A stretch of 64,000 nucleotides of DNA from JBAXTZ01 sp037129925 (GTDB taxonomy: Bacteria > Bacillota > Negativicutes > JBAXTZ01), in the NCBI GenBank assembly GCA_037129925.1, contig JBAXTZ010000005.1, forward strand, positions 1-64,000, read 5' to 3'. The position numbers and the translations under genes are program-made. Below the pieces are notes generated by a model. It searched no databases. It was not told the origin of the DNA and saw only the letters and a program-made list of their open reading frames with translations. Positions 16,690-24,812 of the stretch are shown here, piece after piece. The first letter of the stretch is position 1. Each line of letters begins with the position of its first letter.

Positions 16690-19600
16690 ATGTCAGAAAT
16701 ATTTATCCGCAGACCGGTCGCGACCGTATTGTTGATGTTGTGTTTATTGTTATTTGGACTTATGAGCGCCTTTCAGATGCCCATCAACAATTTGCCAAAC
16801 GTTGAATATCCAACTATTCGGATTTCAGCCTCGCTACCGGGCGCCAATTCGGAAACGATGGCAGCATCGGTAGCGTTGCCGTTAGAAAAACAGTTTTCAC
16901 AAATCGACGGTGTGGATTCGATGCTATCGAGCAGTACTCAAGGCAGTACAACAATAACAATAGTATTTGATTTGTCCCGGGACATTGACGCGGCCGCTCA
17001 GGATGTCAACGCCGCGATATCGGCCGCCGCAAAGCAGTTGCCGCCGGGGATGACCTCACCGCCCTCGCTAAAGAAAATTAATCCGTCCGAACAGCCGATA
17101 ATGTATTTGTCGTTTTCATCGGAGTCCATTCCACTACCGGACATCTATAAATATATCGATACCTATGTGGCCGGCACGGTCGCTTCGATGCCGGGAGTAT
17201 CCGAAGTCAACGTTTATGGTGGCAAAAAACCGGCGGTACGGGTAAAAATAAACCCGTTTAAGACTGCAGGACTTGGCATCGGCACTGCCGATATTACCAC
17301 CGCAACTGCCGGAACCAATGTAAACTCGCCGGCCGGCACCCAAAATGGCGCCAATTATATTTTTGCAATCGATGCCAATGATTCCTTGCAAAATGCTAAA
17401 CAATTCGGGAATATTATTGTTGCGTCAAGCGATGCCGGTAATACCAAATTATCAGATGTTGCCACGGTAAAAGATAGTGTCGAAAACGAAAATTCAGTTA
17501 TCCGGTTTGCGACCAAAAACAGTGTTACGCCGGGAATAATGGTGGCCATTTCCAAGCAGCCGGGCGCAAATATCGTTCAGGTAGCCGACGAGGTCAATGC
17601 CAAGTTGCCGGAAATTCGCCGCAACATTCCCCAAGCCATTACGATTGATACCTTAAACGACCAATCGCTTTTTGTTCGCGATTCGGTGCGCGATGTCTTT
17701 AACACATTGATTTTGGCATTGGTTCTCGTTGTCGCGGTAGTGTTTGTGTTTTTGGGTCAGCTACGGGCAACCTTGATTCCGGCGATTGCCGCTCCGCTGT
17801 CGCTCATCGGCACCTTTTCGGTGATGTATGCTTGCGGTTTCAGTTTGAATAATTTGTCGCTGATGGCGCTGACACTGGCGGTCGGATTTGTTGTTGATGA
17901 CGCGATTGTCGTTATGGAAAATATTTATCGGCGAATTGAATTGGGAGAAAACGTCCTCGATGCTTCAATTCGTGGTTCAAAAGAGATATTTGCGACTGTC
18001 GTAACGATGACGGTATCATTAGTGGTGGTGTTCTTGCCGATTATGCTGATGAGCGGAATTGTCGGACGGTTGTTTCGCGAATTTGCCATCAGTATCGGTG
18101 TTGCGATTTTGATTTCTGGCGCGCTGTCGCTGATATTGACACCGATGATGTGCAATCGGATTTTAAAAAGTGGGCATCAACAACCGAGCGCACTCCAAAA
18201 ATGGTTTGACAATATTTTTGACAAGACGGTGGCATTTTATGGGCGGATGTTGACATTAACCCTCAACCGCAAGCGCAGTGTGCTGGTTTTTGTAGTGTTG
18301 ATTTGTATTGGCACTGGACTGATTGCCACGTTCATCGGCAAAGGTTTTATTCCGACGCAGGATCAGAGCTTTTTTATGATTAATATTAAAGCGCCGGAGT
18401 GGACATCCTACGATTATATCGATAAACACGTGCAGGCCGTCGCCGACATTGTCCGCAAAAACGACGACGTCGATAAAATTTCGATGGTGTCCGGTAACGG
18501 TGATCCGACCAGTGGACAGGTTATGGTGCGCTTAAAACCGCTTGGCGAGCGCAAAAACAGCGTGGATGATATTGTCAGGCAGCTTCGTCCACAACTGGCA
18601 AAAGTTGCCGGCGTGCGCGCCATCCCGATTAACCCGCCGTCAATACCGACCGGTGGTCGCAGCGCCCCGACTACCGGACAGTTTACGCTATACTGTCCGG
18701 ATTTGACGCAGCTTTACAAGGCAACAACGGATATGCAACAAGCTATGGGCGAATTGGCATCAGTCACTGATATTGATTCCGATTTGCAATTGCGCCAGCC
18801 CAAGTTGCAGGTGCAGATTGATTACGAAAAGGCCGCCGCGGTTAAACTGACAGTCAAGCAAATAATGGATGCGCTCTACTCTGCTTTTGGACCGAAATAT
18901 CTCACACAAATATATGCACCGAGTGATGAGTATAACGTCTATCTCGAGGCGGATAACTCTTTGCAAAATGATCCCCGGCTGTTGGAAAACATTTACATTA
19001 AAAACAGCAATAATGATATGATTCCGATATTGGCGGTCGCCACTGTCAAGAATGTGACCTCGGCAATCAGCGTCAACCACGTCGGGCAATTACCGTCCTG
19101 TACGATATTTTTTAACGCGACCAAAGGTCAGGATGTTAGCGGCGCTTTGAACGATATTAGCGCCTTGGCAACCAAAACCATTCCATCTGCTGTCGGTTGG
19201 CGGTTTGAGGGAGACTCGGGTAGTTTTCTGTCATCATTTTCAAATTTGGGGATACTGCTGTTGATAACGATTTTTATTATCTATGTAGTTTTGGGAATTC
19301 TCTATGAAAGCTATATCCACCCGTTGACAATTTTGACCGCGCTACCGCTCGCCGGTTTTGGCGCGTTGCTCAGTCTCTGGATTTGTGGCAAGGCCCTGGA
19401 CATTTACGCTTATGTCGGAATAATAATGTTGGTCGGCTTGGTTAAGAAAAACGGTATTATGATGGTGGACTTTGCGGTGCAGCTGGAGAACGAACAACAT
19501 TTAGCGCCGCGTGAATCGATATATCAAGCCTGTCTGATCCGTTTCCGCCCGATTATGATGACAACGATGGCGGCATTGCTAGGCTCGCTACCACTGGCAT

Positions 19601-19776
19601 TCGGTCTCGGCGCCGGCGGTGATGCCCGGCAGACGATGGGTATTGCCGTAGTCGGCGGGTTGTTGTTTTCACAAGTTTTTACACTATTGATAACGCCGGT
19701 TTTCTATCTGGTATTTGACCGGTTGCAGCAGCGGTTGAAAGGTGAACATCAGCCGCCAGCCGCTAGCCGCCAATAG
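16690..19776 (+). CDS. RND multidrug efflux transporter (HAE-1 family)
   Basis: Inner-membrane drug/proton antiporter of about 1,028 residues, the full length for AcrB/MexB-type pumps. It shows the N-terminal FIRRPVATVLLMLCLLLFGL span, RND motif regions (ATLIPAIAAPLSLIGTFSVMYACGFSLNNLSLMAL broken here into segments), the transmembrane acidic pair in VGFVVDDAIVVMENI, and the C-terminal VGLVKKNGIMMVDFA. The start is the ATG at 16690 after GAGGAG. The last eleven codons (QPPAASRQ end) are made of low-complexity array sequence. It forms an operon with the adaptor at 15455-16546. Substrates cannot be told from sequence. Confidence 0.93.
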   Translation: MSEIFIRRPVATVLLMLCLLLFGLMSAFQMPINNLPNVEYPTIRISASLPGANSETMAASVALPLEKQFSQIDGVDSMLSSSTQGSTTITIVFDLSRDIDAAAQDVNAAISAAAKQLPPGMTSPPSLKKINPSEQPIMYLSFSSESIPLPDIYKYIDTYVAGTVASMPGVSEVNVYGGKKPAVRVKINPFKTAGLGIGTADITTATAGTNVNSPAGTQNGANYIFAIDANDSLQNAKQFGNIIVASSDAGNTKLSDVATVKDSVENENSVIRFATKNSVTPGIMVAISKQPGANIVQVADEVNAKLPEIRRNIPQAITIDTLNDQSLFVRDSVRDVFNTLILALVLVVAVVFVFLGQLRATLIPAIAAPLSLIGTFSVMYACGFSLNNLSLMALTLAVGFVVDDAIVVMENIYRRIELGENVLDASIRGSKEIFATVVTMTVSLVVVFLPIMLMSGIVGRLFREFAISIGVAILISGALSLILTPMMCNRILKSGHQQPSALQKWFDNIFDKTVAFYGRMLTLTLNRKRSVLVFVVLICIGTGLIATFIGKGFIPTQDQSFFMINIKAPEWTSYDYIDKHVQAVADIVRKNDDVDKISMVSGNGDPTSGQVMVRLKPLGERKNSVDDIVRQLRPQLAKVAGVRAIPINPPSIPTGGRSAPTTGQFTLYCPDLTQLYKATTDMQQAMGELASVTDIDSDLQLRQPKLQVQIDYEKAAAVKLTVKQIMDALYSAFGPKYLTQIYAPSDEYNVYLEADNSLQNDPRLLENIYIKNSNNDMIPILAVATVKNVTSAISVNHVGQLPSCTIFFNATKGQDVSGALNDISALATKTIPSAVGWRFEGDSGSFLSSFSNLGILLLITIFIIYVVLGILYESYIHPLTILTALPLAGFGALLSLWICGKALDIYAYVGIIMLVGLVKKNGIMMVDFAVQLENEQHLAPRESIYQACLIRFRPIMMTTMAALLGSLPLAFGLGAGGDARQTMGIAVVGGLLFSQVFTLLITPVFYLVFDRLQQRLKGEHQPPAASRQ

Positions 19777-19789
19777 GCGCTTAAACTGT

Positions 19790-19818
19790 TTGCTAGTTTG
19801 AGTGTCATAAGCTATAAT
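19790..19818 (+). promoter_or_regulatory. Promoter of the aminotransferase gene
   Basis: TTGCTA, a 17-bp spacer and TATAAT sit 32 bp upstream of the GTG start at 19850. Confidence 0.65.
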
Positions 19819-19849
19819 GAACTATCTTTACCCTCAAAGGAGTAACACT

Positions 19850-21049
19850 GTGCCAAAAATATCACAACGAGCTATAGATATACCGCAATCTGACATCCGC
19901 AAATTTGTGCCGCTGGCCGATGCCGCCCGCAAGCGCGGTCTTAAAGTTTTTCCGCTCAATATCGGGCAACCGGATATAAAATCACCGAAGCTGTTTTTGG
20001 ATGAATTGAAGAACTTGGAACTGGATATTGTCGCTTACGATAAATCGCGCGGTAACGACCGGCTGGTCGAAGCCTGCCGCGGTTATTACAAGCGCACGCT
20101 GGATGTCGATTTGATAACCGAAAACATCCAAATTACCGCCGGGGGCAGCGAAGGCATCTTGTTTTCATTACTTACTGTTTGCAATCCCGGTGACGAGATT
20201 ATTACTTTTGAACCATTTTTCGTTAATAACATCGGCAATGCCTATAAGTCTTCAATCAAATTTGTGCCGGTGCCAACCGTTGCCGAAAATGGCTTTCAGA
20301 TTCCGTTGCCAGCAGAAATTGAACAATATATTACCCCAAAAACCAAAGCCATTTTGATTTGCAATCCAAATAACCCTACTGGTACGGCATATCCGATAAG
20401 CGTTATGGAAGCCTATATTAAATTCGCCGAGGAGCGCAAGCTGTTTTTACTGGTGGACGAAGTCTATCGGGATTTTATCTATGATGAAGATGAGCTGTAC
20501 ACCGTGTTAAAATATCGCTCGAATAACGTAGTAGTTATCGACAGTTTTTCCAAACGCTTTAGTTTGTGCGGCGCCCGGCTGGGAGTGTTGCTATCCTATA
20601 ATCTGACATTTATGGACGCGGTTTTTCGCTTTGCCCAAACCCGGCAGTGTTCGGCGACGATTGAGCAGTTAGCGCTAATACCGGTGCTCGAACGCATCGA
20701 CGAAAGTTACTTAAAAACGGTGAAGGCCGAATATAAATGCCGCCGTGATGTTGTTGTCGGCGCTTTGCGCGAGATGCCAGGGGTGGTTTCCTATGAGCCG
20801 GAAGGCGCATTTTACGCGGTGGTGAAGTTGCCGATAGGGAACGCCAATCACTTTATTACCTGGATGCTCAATGAGTATTCCTATAATGGCAGCACGGTCT
20901 TTGTATCGCCGGCAAGCGGCTTTTATATCACGCCGAATACCGGACTAAACGAAATCCGCATAGCCTATGTAATCAATTGCGCGGAATTGGAGCAGGCTAT
21001 GGAAGTACTTAAACATGCTTTGGTGGAATATAAACGACTGGGCAACTAA
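19850..21049 (+). CDS. Class I/II pyridoxal-phosphate aminotransferase
   Basis: Aspartate-aminotransferase-fold enzyme of 399 residues. It shows LNIGQPDIKSP near the N-terminus, NPNNPTGTAY, the VDEVYRDF segment and the PLP lysine in DSFSKRFSLCGARLG. The C-terminus INEIRIAYV-like NEIRIAYVIN supplies the substrate-binding arginine. The start is a GTG at 19850 preceded by AAGGAG; an open frame from 19817 lacks such a site and overlaps the promoter. It has its own near-consensus promoter. The exact amino donor and acceptor cannot be assigned; AspC-like transaminases of Firmicutes are the nearest group. Confidence 0.9.
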   Translation: MPKISQRAIDIPQSDIRKFVPLADAARKRGLKVFPLNIGQPDIKSPKLFLDELKNLELDIVAYDKSRGNDRLVEACRGYYKRTLDVDLITENIQITAGGSEGILFSLLTVCNPGDEIITFEPFFVNNIGNAYKSSIKFVPVPTVAENGFQIPLPAEIEQYITPKTKAILICNPNNPTGTAYPISVMEAYIKFAEERKLFLLVDEVYRDFIYDEDELYTVLKYRSNNVVVIDSFSKRFSLCGARLGVLLSYNLTFMDAVFRFAQTRQCSATIEQLALIPVLERIDESYLKTVKAEYKCRRDVVVGALREMPGVVSYEPEGAFYAVVKLPIGNANHFITWMLNEYSYNGSTVFVSPASGFYITPNTGLNEIRIAYVINCAELEQAMEVLKHALVEYKRLGN

Positions 21050-21091
21050 CTTAAATGGAGCTGATTTTTCAAGATTAGGAGGAGCGAAATT

Positions 21092-21616
21092 ATGCAAATA
21101 GCATGGGAAGTTTGGGATAAAATATCAGGCTATGTTATTCAATACGGAATGTCAATTATCTATGCGTTGCTTATATTTTTCATTGGAAAAAAGATCGCGA
21201 AAATCTTGGCATCACTCTTTGAAATGGCAATGGGCAAGGCCAAAATTGACAAAACGCTCACCTCTTTTGCAAAAAACCTTGTGTATTATGTAATTATGTT
21301 GTTCGTTTGTATCGCCGCTCTTAATAAAATCGGCATTGACACGAACTCATTCGTCGCCCTGCTCGGAGCAGCCGGGCTTGCGATAGGCTTTGCCTTGCAA
21401 GGTTCGCTGGCGAATTTTGCCGCCGGTGTGATGATTATCTTGTTTCAGACGTTTAGAGTGGGCGATACTATCGAGACAACCGGCGTTCAAGGAGTGGTTG
21501 AGGAAATTCAAATGTTCAATACGATACTTAGCGCTGTCGATAATAAGCGGGTAATCATTCCGAACGCCAAAATCACCTCGGACAAGGTGGTTGTGCACCT
21601 GAAACCAAAAGTCTAA
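21092..21616 (+). CDS. Short MscS-type mechanosensitive channel
   Basis: Small-conductance mechanosensitive channel of 174 residues. It has two or three membrane spans, including the pore helix AALLGAAGLAIGFALQGSLANFAAG, then the beta domain (VGDTIETTGVQGVVEEIQMFNTIL ... VIIPNAKITSDKVV, shown in parts). The cytoplasmic alpha/beta domain of about 100 residues found in MscS (286 residues in E. coli) is missing: the frame stops right after the beta domain. It may be a natural short form or a truncated gene; no convincing continuation was found in the other frames. AGGAGGAG precedes the ATG. Confidence 0.85.
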   Translation: MQIAWEVWDKISGYVIQYGMSIIYALLIFFIGKKIAKILASLFEMAMGKAKIDKTLTSFAKNLVYYVIMLFVCIAALNKIGIDTNSFVALLGAAGLAIGFALQGSLANFAAGVMIILFQTFRVGDTIETTGVQGVVEEIQMFNTILSAVDNKRVIIPNAKITSDKVVVHLKPKV

Positions 21617-21857
21617 AGCTAGCGCTGATATTAATAACTTCAAAATGAATATCATATCGCTTAGGAGTTTGTTGAGCATATGAACGCGCAGGAACTGCAT
21701 CCATGAGTTCTTGAGGGTTGCAGGTGCATAGCAAAATAATTTGCATTGTGCTAAAATGGCGGTAACGAAAGTTGCCGCTATTTTACTTGTAATTATCAGA
21801 TTTGGCGAAAACAAAAATGAAAACATTTTTGAACTGCATAGATTACTGGAGGGATGT

Positions 21858-23564
21858 TTGGATATCGATGTAAAAACTCTGGCATTTGTTTTGAGTATCA
21901 GCTTGGTTTTGCAAGTGGTTGCGCTATATGCTCAATATCGGATGAACAAAATGCGCAAGGGGCTTGTTTGCTGGTTGCTGGGGTCGGGGATGCTGGCGTT
22001 GGGGTTTCTGACTTTACTACTTAGAGATGTTGAAACCATTGAACACTTGGCATCGTTTGTCGCGAATACGTTGATATTGCTTGGTCAAATTTGCCTGTAC
22101 CTGGGGGTACTTCGCTTTTTGGGACGCAAAGAAAACCGTTGGATTATTGGCTTGGTGCTGGTAGTTTTTGTCTCAATATTTTATGACTACGCGTTTATCC
22201 ATCACAATTCGACAGCGCGAGTTGCGGCAATTTATATTGCACTCGCCCTGGTTTCATTGTTGACCGCCGAAAAGTTGTTTAGCAGAGCCGACCCACGCAT
22301 TTCCTTTTCGGCAAATTTCACAGCAGTGGTCTTTTTGTGCTACGGCGCTATGTCGCTACTGCGAGCGGTGTTAATGCTAGTTGATTATTCAACCGCCGGC
22401 TTTTTTAAGCCGTTGCTGATTGAAGAGTTGGTCTTTTTATTTCCGATAATTACCAGTTCGTTATGGACATCCGGATTGATTCTTATGGTCAACCAGCGAC
22501 TCAGTGTCGAGAGTGCTGAAGCCCAGGCGAAAATAGCCATGGTTCTGGAAGAACGGCAGCTATTGGTCGAGCAGCTGGAGATTGAAAAGCGTTACGAACA
22601 AATGACTGCTATGACCGATAGCTTGACCGGGCTTGCCAACCGTCGGAGTTTCGATGAGAAGTTGAGCAATGAGTTCTACCGGTTGCGCCGGTCTGGGGCG
22701 GTGTTGTCGCTAATAATGTTGGATGTGGATCATTTCAAGATGTTTAACGACGAATACGGACATTTGGCCGGCGACGACTGCCTGCAAAAAATAGCGGAAG
22801 TTATTAAAGCCAACGCCAAGCGGGCTTATGATACAGCGGCTCGCTATGGTGGCGAGGAGTTTGTAGTTATTTTGCCCGAAGTTTCAAAAGCCGGCGCTAT
22901 CACAGTTGCGGATAATATCCGGCGACAAGTTGAAGCATTGCATATTCCGCACGCGGAATCGCGGACTTCTAAGAATGTTACTGTTAGTCTGGGGGTTATT
23001 AGCGTCTCGACAGAACTGCTTATTTCACCAGAAAAAATTGTGGCGTTGGCTGATGAAGCGCTATATGATGCAAAACAGAGTGGTCGTAACCGGGTCAAGG
23101 AGATTACTTATAACCCGCAAACAGTCGATGAGCTGAATATGCACAACAGTTTTGTTCGACTAATATGGCACGCCAATAATGAAAGCGGGCACAAGACTAT
23201 CGACCGTCAGCATCGAAAACTGTTTGAAGTTATCAACGAGTTGTTGTCGGCAGTAATTGAACAGCGCGAAAAAACTGAATGTTATTCGCTAATTGACATG
23301 TTGCTTTTAGATGTTATTAATCATTTTAATGACGAAGAAGAAATTCTCGCAGCCGCAGACTATCCGTTTATCGATGAACATCGTGCCGCACACGAGCAAT
23401 TAGTTAACAAACTTGCTGAATTGTCGGAAATGTTTATGAACGATCGACTGACACTCGGCGAGCTGTTCAGTTTCCTGGCATATGATGTCGTTGCCCAGCA
23501 TCTGATGTTGGAAGATAAAAAGTACTTTCCAAATATTCACAATTATGTCAGCGGTGGAGGTTGA
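21858..23564 (+). CDS. Membrane diguanylate cyclase with C-terminal hemerythrin domain
   Basis: Predicted oxygen- or redox-responsive cyclic-di-GMP synthase of 568 residues. About seven N-terminal membrane spans (residues 5-220) lead through a coiled coil to a GGDEF domain with RYGGEEFVV near 330 and an inhibitory-site RAYD five residues earlier. From about 434 a bacteriohemerythrin domain carries all diiron ligands: DRQH, INHFNDEEE, DEHRAAH and QHLMLED. The start is the TTG at 21858 with GGAGG upstream; the longer frame from 21741 lacks a site. GGDEF-hemerythrin fusions are known from other bacteria to change cyclase activity with the iron redox state. Activity here is inferred from intact motifs. 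Confidence 0.9.
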   Translation: MDIDVKTLAFVLSISLVLQVVALYAQYRMNKMRKGLVCWLLGSGMLALGFLTLLLRDVETIEHLASFVANTLILLGQICLYLGVLRFLGRKENRWIIGLVLVVFVSIFYDYAFIHHNSTARVAAIYIALALVSLLTAEKLFSRADPRISFSANFTAVVFLCYGAMSLLRAVLMLVDYSTAGFFKPLLIEELVFLFPIITSSLWTSGLILMVNQRLSVESAEAQAKIAMVLEERQLLVEQLEIEKRYEQMTAMTDSLTGLANRRSFDEKLSNEFYRLRRSGAVLSLIMLDVDHFKMFNDEYGHLAGDDCLQKIAEVIKANAKRAYDTAARYGGEEFVVILPEVSKAGAITVADNIRRQVEALHIPHAESRTSKNVTVSLGVISVSTELLISPEKIVALADEALYDAKQSGRNRVKEITYNPQTVDELNMHNSFVRLIWHANNESGHKTIDRQHRKLFEVINELLSAVIEQREKTECYSLIDMLLLDVINHFNDEEEILAAADYPFIDEHRAAHEQLVNKLAELSEMFMNDRLTLGELFSFLAYDVVAQHLMLEDKKYFPNIHNYVSGGG

Positions 23565-23565
23565 A

Positions 23566-23636
23566 AGTTATAGAGTTTATAGAGTGAGAAAGTTGTAAAG
23601 TTGTAGAGCTATAGAGTTGTAGAGTGAGAAAGTTTA
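23566..23636. repeat. AAAGTTGTAGAGCTATAGAG low-complexity array
   Basis: Units such as AAAGTTGTA and GAGCTATAGAG, related to those at 11539-11652 and 45816-45895, directly follow the stop of the GGDEF-hemerythrin gene and precede the strong promoter at 23668. Confidence 0.75.
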
Positions 23637-23667
23637 AGAAAGATTTAACGTTTTTTTATTAAAACTG

Positions 23668-23696
23668 TTGACAACCAAAAAACGGCGTGATACAAT
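23668..23696 (+). promoter_or_regulatory. Near-consensus promoter of the large noncoding RNA
   Basis: TTGACA (23668-23673), exactly 17 bp, TACAAT (23691-23696). The -35 is perfect and the -10 has one mismatch, so it is the best promoter match I found in the window. The start of transcription is expected near 23703. It faces the ORF-less stretch that ends at the terminator at 24760. Confidence 0.85.
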
Positions 23697-23702
23697 ACAT
23701 CT

Positions 23703-24760
23703 CACCTCAGCAAACAAGCGATGAAAATTGCCGGTTTACTTTGGGCAAGCCGAGTAGGTGCGAGCAATCGCACAGACCGACAGGCGGTAATCGTCGGCAA
23801 TAATTTGGCAACAAATTGGCGTCGAATGCATCAAGCGAGATCCGTAGATGTTAGGCAGATGTTGGGAAAAAGTTTGGCGATAGTCAAATTGCCAGCGTCG
23901 GACGATTGCGACAACCATTATGGTTAACGCCCTGCAACGACAGATATACGGCTCACATAGTTATCTGTTGAAGGAGCGCCGTGAAGTAAGCAATCACGGA
24001 AGGGCCACGGGGGACTGAGTCCGAAACCAGCTTGTGGTGAGCAGCGAAACCACAAGGAAGTGTAGCGCCGAAATGAGAGCAAAACAACTCAACGGTTGCA
24101 ACGGACGAGCGCGTTGAAGGCGCCGGGCGCAAGCCGGGACATGCCGAGTGCGGGATACAAGCGTAATCATCGGTCAACTAAGCAACACAGTTTTGGAAAA
24201 CAATAACAAATTGTCCAAACTGCTACGATGTTGAAGATGAAACTGAGCTAAAGACTGGAATTAAATCAAAATGAGAAAGTTGACGTTTACGTTAATCGGA
24301 ACAGCTTGATTAAAGAAAAGTACTAAGTAAGGTTTTGTTCGAAACAAAATAGCGGCAGAGTACAACGAGCTATTGCGAGAATAAACTGAATGAAGCAAGA
24401 AAGATAGTTGACCAGCCGACAGCAAAGTCGGCTCAGCTTTCGCAATCGATAACGGTGGCAGGAAAAGTCGTTATCCGGTAGAGTAAACCGTCCTAAGCAA
24501 CGGTTACGGCAACGAAAGCTACGCAACCACTGTAAACGCGAGCTAATAAAGCGATCAGTGAGTAGTTTTGGTCGGGAGATGCGCCCGACTGAATGCGCCG
24601 GATGTTCGGATGAACAACCATCCGACAGATGAACGAGATGTATCAAGACAGTTCGCAGTAGGCAGTTTACGGTGTGCAGTGGCAACACGGTACACGTAAA
24701 CTGAGACTACGACTGGAAGCGAAAACCCGCACAGCGCGATGAGCGTTGGGGCGGTTTTTT
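23703..24760 (+). ncRNA. Large structured noncoding RNA candidate (about 1.06 kb)
   Basis: This stretch has a strong promoter at its 5' side, a terminator at its 3' side and no open frame with a ribosome binding site. It is full of local hairpins. Examples: 23758-23773 (GTGCGA, GCAA loop), 23802-23817 (AATTTG, GCAA loop), 23938-23970 (9 bp), 23979-23999 (CCGTGA), 24031-24056 (CTTGTGGT), 24333-24349 (TTTTGTT), 24414-24433 (AGCCGAC), 24448-24475 (GATAACG), 24486-24505 (AACCGT), 24571-24589 (GTCGGG), 24607-24624 (CGGATG) and 24663-24703 (CAGTTTACG, 9 bp plus inner stem with GCAA loop). It lacks the hallmark sequences of RNase P RNA, tmRNA and group II intron domain V. Size and style recall the large ornate RNAs OLE, GOLLD and ROOL, but I cannot match it to any of them. 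Confidence 0.75.
24722..24760 (+). terminator. Terminator of the large noncoding RNA
   Basis: The hairpin CAGCGC/GCGTTG with loop GATGA is extended outward by imperfect AAAACCCGC/GGCGGTTTT pairing and followed by six T residues. Confidence 0.75.
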
Positions 24761-24776
24761 GTATTGAACACAAACA

Positions 24777-24785
24777 TGGTATAAT
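24777..24785 (+). promoter_or_regulatory. Extended -10 promoter of recQ
   Basis: TGGTATAAT sits 27 bp before the recQ start and just after the preceding terminator, so recQ is likely transcribed on its own. Confidence 0.55.
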
Positions 24786-24812
24786 AGATGCAAGCGAGCT
24801 GGAGGGCTGATT

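Noticed and set aside
23721..23927. Open frame of 68 codons (plus) inside the structured RNA region, and minus-strand frames at 23736-23918, 23953-24177 and 24323-24688
   Set aside because: None has a ribosome binding site or recognisable protein features, and all overlap the hairpin-rich RNA; the minus-strand frames arise from its base composition.
23703..24760. RNase P RNA, tmRNA or group II intron
   Set aside because: The conserved GAGGAAAGTCC and ACAGAAA blocks of RNase P RNA, the tRNA-like ends of tmRNA, and a GTGYG start with domain V are not seen.
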